Shown here: piece after piece, positions 43,703-51,854 of the stretch | Numbering within the stretch: position 1 is the first letter of the stretch | Layout: the number at the start of each line of letters is the position of its first letter | Origin: DATHBD01 sp035296325 | GTDB taxonomy: Bacteria > Actinomycetota > Actinomycetes > Mycobacteriales > Micromonosporaceae | Reading direction: 5' to 3' | Length of the DNA: 64,000 nucleotides | Assembly (NCBI GenBank): GCA_035296325.1 | Contig: DATHBD010000059.1 | Location: 20,199-84,198 of the forward strand | The notes under the pieces: model-generated | What the model was told of the DNA's origin: nothing | The model's input: only the letters and a program-made list of their open reading frames with translations | Database searches by the model: none | Program-made: the position numbers and the translations under genes

Positions 43703-44911
43703 GTGGGAATGTCGGCCGTCTACGGAGCACGGGTGCCGATTCGGATGTGGGCGGATCCGGCCACAGTGGAGTCGGCCGCGATGGCTCAGCTCCGCAATCT
43801 CGCCAATCTGCCGTGGATCGAGGGCGTGGCGGTGATGCCCAACATCCATGCCGGCAAGGGCGCCGCGGTGGGATCGGTCATCGTGATGCGCCAGGCGGTG
43901 TCGCCGGCCGCGGTGGGGGTGGACATCGGCTGCGGGATGACCGCCGTACGCACCTCGCTCACCAGCCGCGACCTGCCAACCGACCTGGCCGGGCTACGCG
44001 CCCGGATCGAGGACGCCGTGCCGGTCGGATTCACCGCGCACGACGGGCCGATCGACCCGCTCCGGATGCCCGGTCTCGGTGCCGGTTGGGATGCGTTCTG
44101 GGGCAGGTTCGCGAACCTGCACCCGGCCGTCCAGCGACTCCGGGACCGGGCCGCGAGGCAGCTCGGCACGCTGGGCGGGGGCAGCCATTTCATCGAGATC
44201 TGCGTCGAGCCGGAGGCGGGCGCGCGGGGCGCCGATCCGGTCTGGATCATGCTGCACTCGGGCTCGCGCGACGTGGGCAAGGAGCTGGCCGAGCGGCATA
44301 TGGCCGTGGCGCGCACGCTGCCACACAACGCCGGACTGCCGGACCGCGACCTCGCGGTCTTCCTCACCGGTACGCCGGAGATGGACGCCTACCGCCGTGA
44401 CGTGTCGTGGGCCCGGGAGTATGCGAGCCGCAACCGCGGGATCATCCTGGCGCTGGTGCAGCGGGCCCTCCGCCGGGCGCTGCCCAGCGCGGCGGTGGGG
44501 TTCGACGAGCCCATCTCGTGCCACCACAACGACGTGGTCGAGGAAGCCCACGACGGGGTCGACGTGCTGGTCAGCCGCAAGGGAGCGATCCGGGCGTGCA
44601 CCGGGGAGCTGGGCATCATCCCCGGTTCGATGGGCACCGGTTCGTACATCGTCCGCGGTCTCGGCAATCCCGCCGCGTACTCCTCCGCCGCCAACGGAGC
44701 CGGGCGGGTCATGAGCCGCAGCGCCGCCAAGCGCACGTTCTCGGTCGACGATCTCGCGGCGCAGACCGCCGGTGTCGAGTGCCGCAAGGATGCGCGTCTG
44801 GTGGACGAAATTCCCGCCGCGTACCAGGACATCGAGAACGTCATCGCGGCCCAGAAGGATCTGGTCGAGGTCGTCGCACACCTGAGGCAGGTCGTCTGCG
44901 TCAAGGGATAG
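43703..44911 (+). CDS. rtcB: RtcB-family RNA ligase
   Basis: A 402-residue enzyme that joins RNA 2',3'-cyclic phosphate or 3'-phosphate ends to 5'-OH ends with GTP and Mn2+. Active-site residues are present: DIGCGMTAV (the metal Cys), GGGSHFIEI, HSGSRDVGK, CHHND, SRKGAIRA and SMGTGSYIVRG, the last close to the guanylylated His region. Possible starts are GTG 43685, GTG 43703 and ATG 43709; I prefer 43703, four bases after GGGGGAGG. No archease or RtcA gene is adjacent. A deep cruciform follows the gene. Confidence 0.92.
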   Translation: MGMSAVYGARVPIRMWADPATVESAAMAQLRNLANLPWIEGVAVMPNIHAGKGAAVGSVIVMRQAVSPAAVGVDIGCGMTAVRTSLTSRDLPTDLAGLRARIEDAVPVGFTAHDGPIDPLRMPGLGAGWDAFWGRFANLHPAVQRLRDRAARQLGTLGGGSHFIEICVEPEAGARGADPVWIMLHSGSRDVGKELAERHMAVARTLPHNAGLPDRDLAVFLTGTPEMDAYRRDVSWAREYASRNRGIILALVQRALRRALPSAAVGFDEPISCHHNDVVEEAHDGVDVLVSRKGAIRACTGELGIIPGSMGTGSYIVRGLGNPAAYSSAANGAGRVMSRSAAKRTFSVDDLAAQTAGVECRKDARLVDEIPAAYQDIENVIAAQKDLVEVVAHLRQVVCVKG

Positions 44912-44954
44912 CCGCCGCCGCGGGGGTGCGGCGGTGCGCGCAACCCGGAGTTCA

Positions 44955-45010
44955 GGATGATCAGGTAGTGAAGTCGTTGCTATGACAGCAACATCGCTAC
45001 CTGATCATCC
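44955..45010. terminator. Nested 56-bp cruciform between rtcB and tex
   Basis: GGATGATCAGGTAG (44955-44968) pairs with CTACCTGATCATCC (44997-45010); inside, GTTGCT (44976-44981) pairs with AGCAAC (44987-44992) around ATGAC. The outer stem is 14 perfect base pairs, extendable to 16. It lies after rtcB and beyond the convergent end of tex, so termination is likely, but the two-level structure may be a repetitive palindromic element. Confidence 0.7.
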
Positions 45011-45095
45011 ACTGGCCCGGGTCTGGCGCGCGCGCCGGCAGAAGTGCGGGTGGCGGCGCCCACCTGACGCGCCTGCACTGCAGTGGCGAAACGTT

Positions 45096-47552
45096 TCACT
45101 GACGCTTGGGCCTGCGGCGCTCTTCCGGCGCCCCGCCGCCACCCACGAGACCCGCCCGGCGGAGCGCGTCGGCGATGGCGCCCTCACCCTGGCCACCGGA
45201 TCCACCAGACCCGGGTGGGCGGCTTCCCGGCCGCCCGGTGCCACCCCGGGGCGTGCCCCGCCCACCGTCCCCGCGCTCGTCCCGCCGCGCCGGCTGGCGT
45301 CCGTCGGGCTGGCCGCTGGGCTTGCCGCCGTCCGGCTTGCGGCGGCTCTCGGCCGGCGTACGACCGCCGGACTCAGCCTCGTCCTCCAGCCGCAGCGTCA
45401 ACGAGATCCGCTTGCGCGGTACGTCCACGCTGAGCACCTTCACCCGCACGATGTCGCCTGGCTTCACCACATCACGCGGGTCCTTGACGAACGTGCGGGA
45501 CAGCGCCGACACGTGCACCAGCCCGTCCTGGTGCACGCCGACATCCACGAACGCACCGAACGCCGCGACGTTCGTGACCACGCCCTCGAGCAGCATGCCG
45601 GGCGTCAGGTCGGCGAGGGTCTCCACGCCGTCCGCGAACCTGGCCGTCCGGAAGGCCGGACGCGGGTCGCGCCCCGGCTTCTCCAACTCCCCGAGGATGT
45701 CGGTGATGGTAGGCAGGCCGAAGCTGTCGTTGACGAACCGCTGCGGCTCCAGCCGGCGCAGCACCGTGGCGTTGCCGATCAGCGACTTCAGATCCGTGCC
45801 GGCGACGGACAGGATCTGCCGGACCACCGGGTACGCCTCCGGGTGCACACTCGAGGAATCCAGCGGGTCCTCGCCGCCCGGTATCCGCAGGAAGCCGGCA
45901 CACTGCTCGAAGGCCTTCGGCCCGAGCCGCGGCACCTCCTTCAACGCGCGCCGGGTGCGGAACGGCCCATTGGCGTCGCGGTGCAACACGATGTTGTTGG
46001 CCAGGCCCTCGCCGATGCCGGAGACCCGGCTCAGCAGCGGTGGCGACGCCGTGTTGACGTCCACGCCGACGGCGTTGACGCAGTCCTCCACCACCGCGTC
46101 GAGCGAACGGGAGAGCTTCGTCTCGGCCAGGTCATGCTGGTACTGCCCGACCCCGATCGACTTCGGATCGATCTTCACCAGTTCGGCGAGCGGGTCCTGC
46201 AGCCGGCGCGCGATGGAGACCGCACCCCGCAGGGAGACATCAAGGTCGGGCAGCTCGCGTGAGGCGTACGCCGAGGCCGAGTAGACCGACGCGCCCGCCT
46301 CGGAGACCATCACCTTGGTCAGCGTCAGCTGCGGGTGCAGCCGGATCAGGTCGTCGGTGAGCTTGTCGGTCTCCCGGGACCCGGTGCCGTTGCCGATCGC
46401 GATCAGCTCCACCCGGTGTGCCGCGGCGAGCCTGGCCAGCACGGCGACCGCCTCGTCCCAGCGGCGCTGCGGCACGTGCGGATAGATCGTCTCGGTGGCG
46501 ACGACCTTGCCGGTGGCATCGACCACCGCCACCTTGACGCCGGTGCGCAGGCCCGGGTCGAGGCCCATCGTGGCCCGGGTGCCGGCCGGCGCCGCCAGCA
46601 GCAGGTCGCGCAGGTTGGTGGCGAAGATCCGGACCGCCTCGTCCTCGGCCGCCTGCCACAACCGCATCCTCAGGTCGAGGCTCAGGTGCACGACGATGCG
46701 GGTACGCCAGGCCCAGCGCGCCGTGTCGAGCAGCCAACGATCGGCGGGCCGGCCGCGGTCGGCGATGCCGAAGTGCCGGGCCACCCGCTGCTCGTAGCTG
46801 CTCGGAGTGGCCGGATCGGCCGGCGGCTCCTCTGGCTCCAGTTCCAGCTCGAGGACTTCCTCCTTCTCGCCCCGGAACATCGCGAGGATCCGGTGCGACG
46901 GCAACTTCGGAAACGGCTCGGCGAAGTCGAAGTAGTCGGCGAACTTGGCGCCCGCCTCCTCCCGGCCCTTGCGCACCCGGGAGAGCACCCGGCCCTGCGA
47001 CCACATCCGCTCGCGCAGCGCTCCGATCAGGTCGGCGTCCTCAGCGAAGCGCTCGACCAGGATGGCCCGCGCCCCGTCCAGCGCGGCCGCGGCGTCGGCC
47101 ACGCCCTTGGCGTCGTCGACGAAGGCGGCGGCCGCCGTGGCCGGATCGAGGGACGGGTCCGCGAACAGCCGGTCCGCGAGCGGCTCCAGGCCCGCCTCCC
47201 GGGCGATCTGCGCCTTGGTACGCCGCTTCGGCTTGTACGGCAGGTAGATGTCCTCCAGCCGGGCCTTCGAATCGGCCGCCCGGATCTGGGCCTCCAGCGC
47301 CTCGTCGAGCTTTCCCTGCGCCCGGATGGACTCGAGAATCGCGCCGCGCCGTTCGTCCAGCTCACGGAGGTAGCGCAGGCGCTCCTCGAGCGTGCGGAGC
47401 TGCGTGTCGTCGAGGGTGCCGGTGATCTCCTTGCGGTACCGGGCGATGAACGGCACGGTGGCTCCGCCGTCGAGCAACTCGACTGCCGCCTGCACCTGGC
47501 CCTCGCGTACGCCGAGTTCCTCGGCGATGCGCTGAGCAATCGACATCGTCAT
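45096..47552 (-). CDS. tex: Tex-family transcription accessory protein with S1 domain
   Basis: An 818-residue RNA-binding protein. The order is Tex N-terminal helix-turn-helix region (MSIAQRIAEELGVREGQVQA), the YqgF-like RNase H fold (TMGLDPGLRTGVKVAVVDATG), helix-hairpin-helix segments (DVNTASPPLLSRVSGIGEGL) and an S1 domain near residues 650-730 (LTPGMLLEGVVTNVAAFGAF). A Gly/Arg/Pro-rich tail of about 75 residues follows. Tex binds nucleic acid and affects transcription and stress tolerance. ATG 47552 or 47546. Three tandem 15-16 bp repeats precede it. Confidence 0.93.
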   Translation of the reverse strand: MTMSIAQRIAEELGVREGQVQAAVELLDGGATVPFIARYRKEITGTLDDTQLRTLEERLRYLRELDERRGAILESIRAQGKLDEALEAQIRAADSKARLEDIYLPYKPKRRTKAQIAREAGLEPLADRLFADPSLDPATAAAAFVDDAKGVADAAAALDGARAILVERFAEDADLIGALRERMWSQGRVLSRVRKGREEAGAKFADYFDFAEPFPKLPSHRILAMFRGEKEEVLELELEPEEPPADPATPSSYEQRVARHFGIADRGRPADRWLLDTARWAWRTRIVVHLSLDLRMRLWQAAEDEAVRIFATNLRDLLLAAPAGTRATMGLDPGLRTGVKVAVVDATGKVVATETIYPHVPQRRWDEAVAVLARLAAAHRVELIAIGNGTGSRETDKLTDDLIRLHPQLTLTKVMVSEAGASVYSASAYASRELPDLDVSLRGAVSIARRLQDPLAELVKIDPKSIGVGQYQHDLAETKLSRSLDAVVEDCVNAVGVDVNTASPPLLSRVSGIGEGLANNIVLHRDANGPFRTRRALKEVPRLGPKAFEQCAGFLRIPGGEDPLDSSSVHPEAYPVVRQILSVAGTDLKSLIGNATVLRRLEPQRFVNDSFGLPTITDILGELEKPGRDPRPAFRTARFADGVETLADLTPGMLLEGVVTNVAAFGAFVDVGVHQDGLVHVSALSRTFVKDPRDVVKPGDIVRVKVLSVDVPRKRISLTLRLEDEAESGGRTPAESRRKPDGGKPSGQPDGRQPARRDERGDGGRGTPRGGTGRPGSRPPGSGGSGGQGEGAIADALRRAGLVGGGGAPEERRRPKRQ

Positions 47553-47585
47553 GATCCGGTGTCACCCTCCCGCTGGCTTTGCCCC

Positions 47586-47630
47586 CGCTGAGCTTCGCCC
47601 CCGCTGAGCTTCGCCCCGCTGAGCTTCGCG
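47586..47630. repeat. Three 15-16 bp units upstream of tex
   Basis: CGCTGAGCTTCGCCCC is repeated from 47586 to 47630, 34 bases before the tex start and 57 bases before the end of the next gene. No role is evident. Confidence 0.9.
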
Positions 47631-47687
47631 AGCATTGTGCCCGGTGCCGGGCGGCGTTGTCGCGTCCCCGGCGGGTGGTGGCGATGA

Positions 47688-48530
47688 TCACCGCACCGAC
47701 GCCGCGATCGCCCGCGCCTCGGGGAGGGTCGCCACGCCCTCCAGGCGGTATGTCACCTGGTCACCGGACCAGATCAGGGTCGGGCCGGTCATCCGGGCCG
47801 TCTCGGCGTGGCGTACGCCGTGGCGGTCGACGTACTCCAGCACATGCGGCTCGGCGAGCCACACCGCGGACCGGCCATCCACGTCCACCCAGACGGCGCC
47901 CGCCCCACCGACCGTCTTGAAGAACGCGGGGTCCACCGACCCGTCGAACTGGTCGAGCCGGACGGATCCACCGCCGTACACCAGCGACACCACCCGTGGT
48001 GAACCGTCCGGCCCCGGATCCCCGAGCTGCACCTCCTCCGGCGGGCCCAGCCGTGCCGGCGTACCGAGTGGGAACTTCGCCATCCGGCGAGCCTCGTCCA
48101 GCGCGCCCGACCGGGTCGACGGGAGCGGGCTCGGGGTTGCGCGGGGCCTCAGTACGCCGTGCACGACCTCGACGCCGGCGAACCGCAGCAGGCCGGCCAC
48201 CACCTCGGCCATCGCGGCCCTGGCCGGCGGGAGCAGCGCGAGCAGGACGGCCACCACGACGGCAGCCACAACCGCCCGCCCGCGCCGCCCGGCCCGTCCC
48301 CAGCCCGCCCTGCTCCAGTCAGCCCTGCGCCAGCCCGCCCTGCTCCAGTCAGCCCTGCGCCAGCCGGCCCTGCGCCAGCCGGCCCTGCGCCAGCCGGCCC
48401 AGCCCGGGGCGTCGGCTGACTGGGACAGGCGGGTGCGCACTGCGGCGCGCAGATCCGGTGGCGCCGGCGTCTGCAGCGACGTGCCCAGCGCTCGCAGCTG
48501 CGCGATCAGGTCGTCCTCGGGCTCAGCCAT
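47688..48530 (-). CDS. Single-pass membrane partner of an ECF sigma factor, with Trp-Arg repeats
   Basis: A 280-residue protein. About 40 cytoplasmic residues (LIAQLRALGTSLQTPAPPDL) lead into a run of AGWRR/ADWSR repeats (about residues 43-78), then a membrane helix (AVVAAVVVAVLLALLPPA) and an outer domain of about 180 residues (GSVRLDQFDGSVDPAFFKTV, then VWVDVDGRSAVWLAEPHVLE). Its start lies eight bases inside the sigma gene, so it is a probable anti-sigma protein, but no zinc motif is seen. The Trp-Arg repeats arise from 15- and 30-bp tandem duplications and are unusual just before a membrane helix. Confidence 0.75.
   Translation of the reverse strand: MAEPEDDLIAQLRALGTSLQTPAPPDLRAAVRTRLSQSADAPGWAGWRRAGWRRAGWRRADWSRAGWRRADWSRAGWGRAGRRGRAVVAAVVVAVLLALLPPARAAMAEVVAGLLRFAGVEVVHGVLRPRATPSPLPSTRSGALDEARRMAKFPLGTPARLGPPEEVQLGDPGPDGSPRVVSLVYGGGSVRLDQFDGSVDPAFFKTVGGAGAVWVDVDGRSAVWLAEPHVLEYVDRHGVRHAETARMTGPTLIWSGDQVTYRLEGVATLPEARAIAASVR
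48301..48405 (-). repeat. Tandem 30-bp and 15-bp units inside the anti-sigma-like gene
   Basis: An exact 30-bp unit occupies 48301-48330 and 48331-48360; units of 15 bp follow at 48361 and 48376 and a partial at 48391. All are in frame and encode Trp-Arg-rich pentapeptides. Confidence 0.95.
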
Positions 48531-49122
48531 GCCGCACCTCACTGCCCAGGCCGGGGTCGAGCCGGATCCGCAGCTTGGCCAGCGCCCGGGCGGTTCGGGA
48601 CTTGACCGTGCCGCGTGGCCATCCCAATGTCTGTGCGGTCTCCGACTCGCTGAGATCCAGCAGGTACCGGCAGACCAGCACGTCCCGATCGCGGTCATCC
48701 AGTCCGCGTACCGCGTCGAGCAGCGCATCGCGTCGCTCCGCAGACACCGCAGCATCACCCGGTTCGTCGGGTCCGGTCTCCACCCGGTCCAGGCGGGCGG
48801 CGGCGCGCCCGACAAGTCCGGCCCGGCGCTGCCGGGAGCGCTGCAGGTTCCGCGTCTCGTTCCCGACGATCGCGAGCAGCCAGGAGCGGAACGGCGAATC
48901 TCCGCGGTACAGCCTGAGCCGGTAGAAGGCCTTCACAAACGCCTCCTGTACGACATCGTCGGCGTCGTCGCCGGCGCCGAGGAGCACGGCGGTGCGGTGC
49001 GCGAACGGCGTGTGCCGGCCCACGAGCGCCCCGTAGGCGTCCAGATCGCCGGCGCGTGCCCGGAGCACGAGCTGCGCTTCGTCCGGCTCGCCGTCGCGCG
49101 AGCCGGCCGGGTCGCCGGCCAC
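48523..49122 (-). CDS. ECF RNA polymerase sigma factor
   Basis: A 199-residue sigma factor. Region 2 (about residues 15-85): AQLVLRARAGDLDAYGALVGR, DADDVVQEAFVKAFYRL and SPFRSWLLAIVGNETRN. Region 4 (about 125-185): LDDRDRDVLVCRYLLDLSES and GWPRGTVKSRTARALAKLR. The longer open frame upstream is not supported; GTG 49122 has GGAGG five bases before it. A promoter-like GGAACC-N17-GTCTAC lies 36-64 bases upstream, typical of ECF autoregulation. It overlaps the membrane-partner gene and is divergent from a Tat lipoprotein. Confidence 0.88.
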   Translation of the reverse strand: MAGDPAGSRDGEPDEAQLVLRARAGDLDAYGALVGRHTPFAHRTAVLLGAGDDADDVVQEAFVKAFYRLRLYRGDSPFRSWLLAIVGNETRNLQRSRQRRAGLVGRAAARLDRVETGPDEPGDAAVSAERRDALLDAVRGLDDRDRDVLVCRYLLDLSESETAQTLGWPRGTVKSRTARALAKLRIRLDPGLGSEVRHG

Positions 49123-49157
49123 GACTTCCTCCAGTTCGCACCTCCGTGGTTCGCACT

Positions 49158-49186
49158 GTAGACACCGCCACCGTCGGTACGGTTCC
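49158..49186 (-). promoter_or_regulatory. Probable autoregulated ECF promoter
   Basis: On the minus strand GGAACC (49181-49186), 17 bases, GTCTAC (49158-49163). GGAAC with a GTC-type -10 is characteristic of promoters read by ECF sigma factors, and it stands right before the ECF gene. Confidence 0.5.
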
Positions 49187-49232
49187 ATCCCGACCCGCGG
49201 AACCCGGCCGGCGCGAGCGGTGTCACCCGGGC

Positions 49233-50501
49233 ATGACGAGCCGACGACAATTTCTCGCGCTGGCCGGTGGATCGACCGGCGCCGCGCTGCTTGCCGCCTG
49301 CGACGGCAGGCGCTCCCCGGCGGCGGTCCGCCCGGAGCCGTCCGGCGTGCCCGATCGACTCCTGGTCGACACGGCGGCCGGCCTGGCCCTGATCCGGGGG
49401 ACCGAGTGCCAGGTCGCCGGCGCGGCGGTACCCGCCCCGGACGGCAGGACGGTCTACGCCACCGCGCTGGACGGTCGCGGCGGCACCACCCTGCAACTCG
49501 TCGAGACAATCTCCGGCGCGGTGATGGCCACGGCGGTGCTCCCCGGTCGTTGGACTCCGCGGATCACGTCCGGTGGGGGCCTGGTGGCGCTCACCCCGCC
49601 CGACCCCGCGCCAACCGGCCTACCCCTCGGACCGCCCGCCGGGCGATCGAGCACGCCGATCCTGGTGGCGGACCGGGATGGACGCCGCCACCAGTTCGAC
49701 CTTCCCGGCAACTATCAACCCGACGCCTTTTCGCAGGACGGCAGCCGGTTGTTCGTCCTGGACTGGCTGCCCCCGGCGAGCCCGGACCGGTACCGGGTCC
49801 GGGCGCTGCACCTCGCCGACGGCACACTGAGCCCCTTGCTCACGAGGGACAAGTCGCCGGTGCCGGAGGGCGCGGAGGAGGAGATGCGGGGGGACGGGCG
49901 CCAAGCCGTGTACAGCGCCCTGACCGGCAACCTCTGCACGCTCTACACCCACCAGCCGGACCACCAGCACACCCGGGACCTGCGGGGATCCGGCCGGGGC
50001 GGCGACGTGCACGCGTTCGTGCACACCCTCAACCTCGACGCGGGCTGGGCGTACTGCATCGACCTGCCGGAGCCGTTCGGCCTCGGCCCGGCGGCCGCGC
50101 ACACGCTTGCCGTGCTGCCGGACGGCCGCACGCTGCTGGTCGCGGATGTGACCAGTGGGCGGTTGGCCGTCGTGGACACCGAGACGCTGACCATCACCCG
50201 GGTGGTGCCGATCCCGGCCGGCACCGGCACCGCCAGCGCGGTGGTTTCCCCGGACGGTGGACGGCTCCACCTCGGCTGCGGTACCCGGCTGGAGGTGCTC
50301 GATCTGGCCGGCGCCGCGGGTCCGACCGTTGTCGGCGGATGGGACCTCGACGCCGACGTCCGGGGCATTGCCAGCAGCCGGCGCGGGGAACGGTTGTACG
50401 CGGGATCCGCCGATGCCGTCGCCTGGTACGACCCGTCGAGCGGTGCCCGAGGCGGCCGGGTCCCCGTGGCAGGGCTGCGCGAACTGCGTCGGGCGGTCTG
50501 A
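49233..50501 (+). CDS. Tat-type lipoprotein with YncE-like beta-propeller
   Basis: A 422-residue exported protein. The start MTSRRQFLALAGGSTGAALL has a twin arginine and ends at the lipobox LAAC, so a lipid-anchored Tat substrate is likely. The remainder is a seven-bladed-type propeller of the YncE/WD40 kind with strand pairs such as GRTVYATALDGRGG, DGRTLLVADVTSGRLAVVDT and DGGRLHLGCGTRLEVLD. Function unknown. ATG 49233. Its divergent position next to the ECF operon suggests it belongs to the same signalling unit. The stop codon lies in the first of three tandem repeats. Confidence 0.82.
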   Translation: MTSRRQFLALAGGSTGAALLAACDGRRSPAAVRPEPSGVPDRLLVDTAAGLALIRGTECQVAGAAVPAPDGRTVYATALDGRGGTTLQLVETISGAVMATAVLPGRWTPRITSGGGLVALTPPDPAPTGLPLGPPAGRSSTPILVADRDGRRHQFDLPGNYQPDAFSQDGSRLFVLDWLPPASPDRYRVRALHLADGTLSPLLTRDKSPVPEGAEEEMRGDGRQAVYSALTGNLCTLYTHQPDHQHTRDLRGSGRGGDVHAFVHTLNLDAGWAYCIDLPEPFGLGPAAAHTLAVLPDGRTLLVADVTSGRLAVVDTETLTITRVVPIPAGTGTASAVVSPDGGRLHLGCGTRLEVLDLAGAAGPTVVGGWDLDADVRGIASSRRGERLYAGSADAVAWYDPSSGARGGRVPVAGLRELRRAV

Positions 50502-50571
50502 GCGCGTACCGGCGCGGGGCTGTCTGAGCGCGTACCGCGCGCGGCTGTCTGAGCGCGTACCGCGCCGGCGC
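50496..50571. repeat. Three 25-26 bp tandem units that start inside the stop codon region
   Basis: GTCTGAGCGCGTACCG starts each unit at 50496, 50522 and 50547. The TGA of the lipoprotein gene (50499-50501) is within the first copy, so later copies are duplicate stops and noncoding. Confidence 0.92.
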
Positions 50572-50604
50572 TGACCGCGAGACACCGTGGGTCGCAACGT
50601 AGAA

Positions 50605-50651
50605 GGGTCCACTGACGACCTGGCGGGGGTTGCCAGGTCGTCAGTGGACCC
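50605..50651. terminator. Perfect 20-bp hairpin between convergent genes
   Basis: The arm 50605-50624 is fully complementary to 50632-50651 with a 7-base loop. It lies between the ends of the lipoprotein gene and the convergent secreted-protein gene and should terminate transcription in both directions. Confidence 0.92.
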
Positions 50652-50737
50652 TGGAGCAGGACCGCGGCGCTCGTTCCATCGTCGCCGCGAGATGGGCGAG
50701 CGCCGCGGCCTGCAGTATCAGAGGCGTGAGCCGGTGT

Positions 50738-51658
50738 TCAGTTGAGCGAGCAGGTGGCCAGGCCGTCCACGTTCGGAGGGGTGGCGCCCTGCCGGTTGAA
50801 GGCGATCCTGATCCGGTCCAGTGTGGCCCCACGCTTGCTGGCCAGCGGGCCCAGAATGGCGTTCTGGATGAAGTTCGGCCCGCCCTGTCCGACGCTCGAC
50901 GCGAGCCGGTTGTTGGCTTCGTTGATCTGCGTGTTCAGCAGCGCGAGGTTCCGAGCGACCTCGGCCTGTGCCGCGTCCGGCACGTTCGCCACCTGGACAG
51001 CCGGGCAATTTACCGTCGGCGCTGCCCCGGCCGCGTCGCGCTTGCCGCCGGCGTTGCCGCCGGCGTTGCCGCCGGCGTTGCCGTTGCCGTTGCCGCCGGC
51101 GTTGCCGTTGGCCGCCCCGTTGCCGTTGCCCGCCCCGTTGCCAGGGATTCGGGCCGGCTCACGTTGGCTGGCCGCGCCGTTGGTGTTGAGGGTGCACGCC
51201 GCCGATGCGCCCAGGCCGGCGGGCTTCGTGCCCCGCCGCCCGATCGCGGTCGCGATGCGGTTGACCGTGGCCAGTCGCTTGTCGGCGAGTGGTCCGAGGA
51301 TCGCGTTCTGGATGAAGTTCGGTCCGCCCTGTCCGACGCTGGAAGCGAGCCGGTTGTTGGCTTCGTCGATCTGCTTGTTGAGCAGCGCCAGGTTCTGGTC
51401 CACCTCCGCCTGAGCCGATGCCGGGATGGCGACACTGGACAGCTGACCCGACACGGGCGGGCAGTTGACGGTAGGCGTCGCGGCTCGCGTCCGGACCGGT
51501 GCGCTGGATGCGCCGGCGACGCCGATCCCGGTGGCGAGCAGGGCGACGGCGACACCCACGGTGCCGAGCACTCCGGGCCAGCGAATCGCCCGGGGACGTG
51601 CGGGGCTGGTCCGGGCTCTGTGGTACCACTGTGTTGCCATGCGCTGAAGACCCACCAT
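50738..51658 (-). CDS. Secreted protein with two internal repeats, unrecognised
   Basis: A 306-residue exported protein with a hydrophobic signal (VLGTVGVAVALLATGIGVAG). The mature part is a duplication: a module of about 80 residues occurs twice (about residues 64-150 and 213-306), each with a TVNCP start, LALLN, INEANNRLASSVGQGGP and NFIQNAILGPLA, and two Cys that may bridge. The linker is Gly/Asn-rich (GNGAGNGNGAANGN). The copies share nearly all residues in the central part. I do not recognise the family. ATG 51658 or ATG 51640 is the start. It could be a surface or matrix protein. Confidence 0.7.
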   Translation of the reverse strand: MVGLQRMATQWYHRARTSPARPRAIRWPGVLGTVGVAVALLATGIGVAGASSAPVRTRAATPTVNCPPVSGQLSSVAIPASAQAEVDQNLALLNKQIDEANNRLASSVGQGGPNFIQNAILGPLADKRLATVNRIATAIGRRGTKPAGLGASAACTLNTNGAASQREPARIPGNGAGNGNGAANGNAGGNGNGNAGGNAGGNAGGKRDAAGAAPTVNCPAVQVANVPDAAQAEVARNLALLNTQINEANNRLASSVGQGGPNFIQNAILGPLASKRGATLDRIRIAFNRQGATPPNVDGLATCSLN

Positions 51659-51792
51659 TCGTCAGGACAGATGCTCGGCAGTTACGCGGGGATCGCGGGC
51701 CGAGGGCTGTTGCCCTCTCAACGGTTGATACGGCCGTGGATCCCGATGGGGTTCAAATCGCGAGGTACCGACTGACTCCGCGGTGATACGAC

Positions 51793-51830
51793 ACGGCGGC
51801 GGAGCACCCGATCGGGTGCTCCGCCGCCGT
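51793..51830. terminator. 38-bp perfect palindrome
   Basis: Arms of 18 bp (ACGGCGGCGGAGCACCCG and its complement) meet at AT, so the whole 38 bases are self-complementary. It lies 25 bases after the stop of the minus-strand gene 51855-52757 and is its likely terminator. Confidence 0.88.
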
Positions 51831-51854
51831 CGACGATCGGGGTGCAGGCGAGGA

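Noticed and set aside
48301..48405. 30-bp repeats considered as a CRISPR
   Set aside because: There are no spacers and the repeats are in frame inside a gene.
51740..51775. GGTTCAAAT considered as the T loop of a tRNA
   Set aside because: The flanking bases do not pair as a T stem and no acceptor or anticodon arm is found.
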